A stretch of 64,000 bases of DNA from JAHEAO01 sp041633555 (lineage in GTDB: Bacteria; Pseudomonadota; Alphaproteobacteria; Rhodobacterales; Rhodobacteraceae), in assembly GCA_041633555.1 (NCBI GenBank), contig JBFKFZ010000008.1, forward strand, positions 1 through 64,000. The letters run 5' to 3'. The notes beneath the pieces were generated by a model that made no database searches, was not told the origin of the DNA, and saw nothing but the letters and a program-made list of their open reading frames with translations. Both the position numbers and the translations under genes were made by a program. How positions within the stretch are numbered: the stretch's first letter is position 1; each line of letters begins with the position of its first letter. Shown here one piece after another: positions 60,110 through 64,000 of the stretch.

Positions 60110-61069
60110 CTAGCCTGTAGCGATGATCTCGGATTGCCGCACGATCACTTCGGCCTGCTTGATCGAGGCGATATCGACCAGCCGTCCCTTGTAGACCGTG
60201 GCGCCGGCGCCTTCGGCCCTGGCCTTTTCCATCGCGGCAAGGATCTCGCGGGCCTCGCCGACCTGCGCCTCCGACGGCGTGAAAACCTCGTTCGCCAGTG
60301 CCACCTGTTTCGGGTGTATCGCCCATTTTCCGACCATTCCCAAGGTGGCCGAGCGACGGGCCTGCGCAACAAATCCCTCATCATCCGAGAAATCCCCGAA
60401 TGGACCATCGACTGGCAGCACGCCATGCGTCCGGCAGGCGGCGACGATGGCGGTCTGCGCCCAGTGCCAGGGATCGGACCAGTATTTCGCGCCTTCATGC
60501 TCCATGTAGTAGTTCTCCTGGGTGCCACCGATACCCGTGGTCTGCATGCCCATGGAGGCCGCGAAATCGGCCGCGCCGAGGCTCATCGCCTGCAGACGCG
60601 GGCTGGCTGCGGCAATCTCCTCGACATGGGCGATTCCGGCGGCACTCTCGATGATCACCTCGAAGGCGATCGGCTTCTTGCGCTCTTTTGCCTGCTCGAT
60701 CGCCGTGACCAGCGCGTCAACGGCGTAAACATCTGCGGCACACCCGACTTTCGGGATCATGATCTGGTCGAGCCGGTCGCCGCTGAGTTCCAGCAGATCG
60801 ACAACATCGCGGTACCAATAAGGCGTATCGAGCCCGTTGATCCGAACGCTCAACCATTTCTTGCCCCAATCGACCGAACTGATCGCTTCGATGATGTTGG
60901 CCCGCGCGGCGGCCTTGTCATCCGGGGCGACGGAATCTTCCAGATCGAGGTTGATCACGTCTGCCGCACTCGCCGCCATTTTCTCGAAGATCGCGGGCCG
61001 CGAGCCGGGGCCGAACAACTGGCAGCGGTTGGGGCGGGCAGGGGGCGAGGGCTGGATGCGGAAGGACAT
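60110..61069 (-). CDS. mcl1: L-malyl-CoA/beta-methylmalyl-CoA lyase-type CoA lyase
   Basis: A 319-residue HpcH/citrate-lyase-beta family enzyme. The substrate and metal sites are in the QLFGPGSRPAIFEKM, INLDLEDSVAPDDK, AFEVIIESAAGIAHVEE and SLGAADFAASMG blocks (the last holds the Mg-binding aspartate). Length and the TTGIGGTQENYYMEHEG segment fit Mcl1 of Rhodobacter, used in the ethylmalonyl-CoA pathway and acetate growth. Malyl-CoA is split to acetyl-CoA and glyoxylate. ATG 61069 (MSFRIQPSPP) is chosen; the longer frame to 61210 is unlikely. Convergent with the ribokinase gene. Confidence 0.88.
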   Translation of the reverse strand: MSFRIQPSPPARPNRCQLFGPGSRPAIFEKMAASAADVINLDLEDSVAPDDKAAARANIIEAISSVDWGKKWLSVRINGLDTPYWYRDVVDLLELSGDRLDQIMIPKVGCAADVYAVDALVTAIEQAKERKKPIAFEVIIESAAGIAHVEEIAAASPRLQAMSLGAADFAASMGMQTTGIGGTQENYYMEHEGAKYWSDPWHWAQTAIVAACRTHGVLPVDGPFGDFSDDEGFVAQARRSATLGMVGKWAIHPKQVALANEVFTPSEAQVGEAREILAAMEKARAEGAGATVYKGRLVDIASIKQAEVIVRQSEIIATG

Positions 61070-61269
61070 GGATACTCCGGGTAACGATGTTGCGATTTTC
61101 TCGGCGGAACGGCTATTAAATTGCGCGCTGCCGCGCAAGACTATTCTGCACTGCAGCAACCACGCAGCCTTACAGGTGCCGGTCACTGTCTGGTCAGGGG
61201 CCTTTGACAAACCGGTTCGCGGGTGTCCGTTTCAATGACCGCCCGCAGGGCACCTTTGCGTTCGCATGA

Positions 61270-61302
61270 AGAGACCCCACCCGTTCCCGGGCGGGGTCTT
61301 CA
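61270..61302 (-). terminator. Terminator hairpin after the SSADH gene
   Basis: GACCCCACCCG and CGGGCGGGGTC form an 11-bp stem with one mismatch and a four-base loop, starting about 30 bases past the stop of the dehydrogenase gene on the minus strand. No T-run is seen on either side. Confidence 0.6.
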
Positions 61303-61332
61303 TCGGAGACGCTGCTATAGGATTCTTCCGCG

Positions 61333-62811
61333 TTAGACAGAGATGCAGAGATATTTCATCTCCATAAACTCGTCCATTCCGTGTCGCGAGCCCTCGCGGC
61401 CCAGCCCAGACTGCTTGACCCCGCCAAAGGGCGCAACCTCGGTCGAGATCAGGCCGGTATTGATCCCGACCATACCATACTCCAGCGCCTCGGCGACGCG
61501 CGTCACCCGGCTCAGGTCGCGGGCATAGAAATAGGCGGCCAGACCGAAGATCGTGTCGTTGGCCATCGCGATGACCTCGTCGACTGTGTCGAACTTGAAC
61601 AGCGGGGCCAGCGGACCGAAGGTCTCTTCCTTGGAGAAGAGCATGTCCTGCGTCGCGCCGGTGATGATTGTCGGCTCGAAGAAGGTGCCGCCTTTTTCAT
61701 GGGGTTTGCCCCCGGCTAGCACCGTACCGCCTTTCTTCTTGGCGTCGGCGATATGTTCCTCGATCTTCTCAACGGCTGATTTGTTGATCAGTGGCCCGAG
61801 TTGAGAGCCACCTTCAAGCCCGTCCCCGACCTTCATCTTGTCTACGGCGGCCTTGAGCTTTTCGGCAAAGGCATCGTAGACGCCGGCCTGAACATAGATC
61901 CGGTTGGCGCAGACGCAGGTCTGGCCATTATTGCGGTATTTGCTGATCATCGCGCCTTCGACCGCGGCGTCGAGATCGGCGTCGTCAAAAACGATGAAGG
62001 GTGCATTGCCGCCAAGCTCCATCGAGCATTTCATCACCTGGTCGGCGGCCTGCTTCAGGAGGATGCGACCCACTTCGGTGGAGCCGGTGAAGGTCAGCTT
62101 ACGCACTGCGGGGTTCTCGCAGAATTCCTTGCCGATCTCGGACGAACGAGACGACGGGATGATCGACAGAACACCCTTTGGAATGCCTGCTCGATCCGCC
62201 AGAACGCCCAATGCCAGAGCCGACAAGGGCGTCTCTGCCGCTGGACGCGCGACGAAGGCGCAGCCCGCCGCAAGCGCCGGCCCGGCCTTGCGCGTGATCA
62301 TTGCATTGGGGAAATTCCACGGCGTGATCGAGGCGGCGACGCCGATCGGCTGGCTGATCACCGTGATCCGTTTGTCGCGCTGATGGCCGGGAATGGTCTC
62401 GCCGTAGACCCGTTTGGCCTCTTCGGCAAACCACTCGATGAACGACGCGCCATAGAGCACTTCGCCCTTCGCCTCGGCCTGCGGCTTGCCCTGTTCGGCA
62501 GTCAGGATCGTTCCCAAGTCATCGGCATGCTCGACCATCAACTCGTACCATTTGCGCAGGACGGCGGCGCGTTCCTTGCCGGTCCAGGCAGCCCAGTCTT
62601 TCTGTGCCTTTTCGGCCGCCGCGATCGCGCGCGCGCATTCCTTGCGCCCCAGGTCGGCGACGGATGCAATCACGTCGCCGCGGGCCGGGTTGGAAACACC
62701 GAAAGTCTTGCCGTCATCGGCATCGACCCACTCGCCCGCGACATAGGCCTTGGTCGCCAGCAGGTCCGGGTCCTTGAGCAGGCTGGAAAGATTTGTCTGG
62801 GAATCAAGCAT
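61333..62811 (-). CDS. gabD: Succinate-semialdehyde dehydrogenase, GabD type
   Basis: A 492-residue NAD(P)-dependent aldehyde dehydrogenase. Key parts are the ASITPWNFPNAMITRK cofactor site, LTFTGSTEVGRIL, the glutamate in MELGGNAPFIVFDDADLD and the nucleophile in NNGQTCVCANRIYV. The doublet C-V-C around the active cysteine and the overall length fit GabD, which oxidises succinate semialdehyde to succinate in GABA degradation. Glutarate-semialdehyde activity is possible. No GABA transaminase is near. Diverges from the hydrolase at 62899 by 87 bases. Confidence 0.88.
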   Translation of the reverse strand: MLDSQTNLSSLLKDPDLLATKAYVAGEWVDADDGKTFGVSNPARGDVIASVADLGRKECARAIAAAEKAQKDWAAWTGKERAAVLRKWYELMVEHADDLGTILTAEQGKPQAEAKGEVLYGASFIEWFAEEAKRVYGETIPGHQRDKRITVISQPIGVAASITPWNFPNAMITRKAGPALAAGCAFVARPAAETPLSALALGVLADRAGIPKGVLSIIPSSRSSEIGKEFCENPAVRKLTFTGSTEVGRILLKQAADQVMKCSMELGGNAPFIVFDDADLDAAVEGAMISKYRNNGQTCVCANRIYVQAGVYDAFAEKLKAAVDKMKVGDGLEGGSQLGPLINKSAVEKIEEHIADAKKKGGTVLAGGKPHEKGGTFFEPTIITGATQDMLFSKEETFGPLAPLFKFDTVDEVIAMANDTIFGLAAYFYARDLSRVTRVAEALEYGMVGINTGLISTEVAPFGGVKQSGLGREGSRHGMDEFMEMKYLCISV

Positions 62812-62898
62812 GGGTCACCTCTGTTTAGAATATTTAACGCCAGATCATAGGCGCGGGGTGTTTGTCCAGATATATAGGGCAAAATCGGAGCGTTTGAA

Positions 62899-63702
62899 AT
62901 GAACCCGGACACTGCATACGAGAATGCAAGCTTCATTCCGGGTGGCGCCAGCTACCCGGAACGCTGGCAGAACGAAGCCCGCACATGGCGAGAGCTCGCG
63001 AACCTTGCCGGTCGCGCACGGTTGAACATTCCCTATGGCCGTGGAAAACGGCAGCGGCTGGATCTTTTTCTGCCCGCGGGCCGACCGTCAGGCCTCGTCA
63101 TCTTCGTGCATGGCGGTTACTGGATCCGGTTCGATCGCCGCTTCTGGTCGCATCTTTCCGCAGGCGCTACTGGCAGGGGCTGGGCCATGGCGCTGCCCTC
63201 TTATCCGCTCGCCCCCAACGCGCGCATTGCCAGCATTACCTCCGAGATCGCAGCGGCCGTCACGCATGCCGCAGGCTTGGTGCCCGGTCCGGTCGTGCTG
63301 GCCGGCCATTCAGCAGGAGGACATCTTTCGGCCCGTATGGCCTGCCGAGATATCGCCCTGCCAGAGAGGGTCATGCGGCGCATCCGCCATCTTGTGCCGA
63401 TCTCTCCGCTTTCTGATCTGCGGCCGTTGCTACAGACCAGCATGAATGCCGATCTCCGCCTTGACGCACCAGAGGCCGAAGCAGAAAGCCCGATTCTGCG
63501 AAAGGGCCTTCACGACATCGCGGTCACCGTCTGGGTCGGTTCGGAGGAACGACCCGCCTTTCTCGACCAGGCCCGCTGGCTTGCCGAAGCCTGGCCGATG
63601 GCCGGTCTCCGCGTGGATCCTGGGCGGCACCACTTTGATGTGCTTGACGGTCTCCGTGATCCTGACAGTCCGCTGATGAAGGCACTTCTTGACGGGTTAT
63701 AG
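62899..63702 (+). CDS. Alpha/beta hydrolase, kynurenine-formamidase/esterase-like
   Basis: A 267-residue hydrolase of the alpha/beta fold. The oxyanion motif HGGYWIRFDR (HGGYW) is near residue 72-76. The nucleophile elbow GHSAGGHLSARM follows, an acidic residue is likely in VGSEERP and the histidine in DPGRHHFDVLDGL. HGGYW and GHSAGGHL are found in arylformamidases (KynB-like) and in esterases; the tryptophan-pathway role is not proven, since no kyn genes are in the window. Its stop is tail-to-tail with the peptidase gene, 3' ends overlapping by six bases. Confidence 0.82.
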   Translation: MNPDTAYENASFIPGGASYPERWQNEARTWRELANLAGRARLNIPYGRGKRQRLDLFLPAGRPSGLVIFVHGGYWIRFDRRFWSHLSAGATGRGWAMALPSYPLAPNARIASITSEIAAAVTHAAGLVPGPVVLAGHSAGGHLSARMACRDIALPERVMRRIRHLVPISPLSDLRPLLQTSMNADLRLDAPEAEAESPILRKGLHDIAVTVWVGSEERPAFLDQARWLAEAWPMAGLRVDPGRHHFDVLDGLRDPDSPLMKALLDGL

Positions 63703-63999
63703 ATCGCGCCAGCAGGGCACTCTATCACCAGCCGCCGGGCTTGCAGAATAGACCCCGCGCGCAATGGCCCGCGCAAGACAGATCGATGCAGCATGGCCGA
63801 TGATCAGGGCTTCGGCTGCGTCGGAAAGAGGCCGGTCACAGGTCGACGCGGCAAAGACCAGATCGCCATCCATCGGCGTATGACTGGGGACCAGCGCCCG
63901 AGCCATCCCGTCATGCGCGGCAATCGCCATCCGCTTGGCTTCAGCCTGAGTCAGCGCAGCATCCGTCGCAACGATCGCGATAGTCGTGCTCCGGGCTGG
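63697..63999 (-). CDS. P1/DmpA-type peptidase, C-terminal fragment
   Basis: The gene runs off the right edge; about 100 residues are visible, including 23 before ATG 63930. Read from the edge it runs STTIAIVATDAALTQAEAKR, then MAIAAHDGMARALVPSHTP and DGDLVFAAST, the typical C-terminal beta-subunit pattern of P1 (S58, DmpA-like) peptidases, which self-cleave to expose an N-terminal serine or threonine. That cleavage site would lie outside this window. Such enzymes cut D-amino-acid or beta-amino-acid peptides; the specificity is not readable. Confidence 0.82.
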   Translation of the reverse strand, partial: PARSTTIAIVATDAALTQAEAKRMAIAAHDGMARALVPSHTPMDGDLVFAASTCDRPLSDAAEALIIGHAASICLARAIARGVYSASPAAGDRVPCWRDL

Positions 64000-64000
64000 G

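Noticed and set aside
60056..62850. Plus-strand frames (342 and 349 residues) over the CoA lyase and SSADH genes
   Set aside because: Antisense shadows of two well-conserved minus-strand enzymes; no ribosome site or family motif.

Overview
The window reads as ordinary core chromosome of an alphaproteobacterium of the Rhodobacterales (Rhodobacteraceae) type. Supporting signs are a GC-rich sequence, a stand-alone aa3-type cytochrome oxidase subunit IV, a TIGR02302/DUF4175 protein, a DUF6173 protein, an argH/lipoprotein/lysA neighbourhood, an MJ0042 zinc-ribbon protein beside ftsEX, an Mcl1-type malyl-CoA lyase and phaA/phaB genes. I saw no rRNA, tRNA, insertion sequence, integrase, phage gene or CRISPR array. 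The genus cannot be named from this window alone.

Layout. 1-2.1 kb: end of an RND efflux permease, a secreted DsbD-N-like protein and YqgE. 2.1-7.3 kb: Sua5-type tRNA threonylcarbamoylation enzyme, acyl-CoA dehydrogenase, metallo-beta-lactamase-fold hydrolase, DUF6173 protein, a 44-residue oxidase subunit and a lipoprotein. 7.3-12.5 kb: azlCD, then the molybdenum-cofactor operon fdhD-mobA-mobB-(DUF429-like)-moeA, in which moeA is fused to an extra N-terminal domain. 12.6-21.9 kb: housekeeping genes (greA, ETF-ubiquinone oxidoreductase, TPR protein, ispE, polyprenyl synthase, methyltransferase, YddG-like exporter). 22-25.7 kb: phaA-phaB, a degenerate EAL protein and tag. 25.8-35.6 kb: a dimethylglycine/sarcosine-dehydrogenase-like oxidoreductase, a TlpA-type thioredoxin, argH, an LptM-like lipoprotein, lysA and a large Q-rich membrane protein. 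35.7-40.7 kb: MJ0042 zinc-ribbon protein, ftsE-ftsX-plsC, a broken PPOX-type flavoprotein gene and accA.

41-47.2 kb is a tight operon for dipeptide/oligopeptide uptake (binding protein, two permeases, two ATPases) ending in an M19 dipeptidase. Every junction overlaps, so uptake and hydrolysis are probably co-expressed.

47.4-60.0 kb is a carbohydrate locus and the least ordinary part of the window. An aldo/keto reductase and an amidohydrolase-type lactonase (an L-fucose-like oxidative start) diverge from a BtpA/SgcQ - M42 peptidase (SgcX/FrvX-like) - FGGY kinase operon. A CUT1 ABC transporter follows (Tat-type binding protein and two permeases), divergent from its own ATPase, a FucU/RbsD mutarotase and a ribokinase-family kinase. 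The BtpA+M42 pair recalls the poorly understood E. coli sgc cluster, but here it sits with an ABC transporter and a kinase rather than a PTS. No transcriptional regulator gene lies in the locus. 60-64 kb: an Mcl1-type CoA lyase, a succinate-semialdehyde dehydrogenase, an alpha/beta hydrolase and the end of a P1/DmpA-type peptidase.
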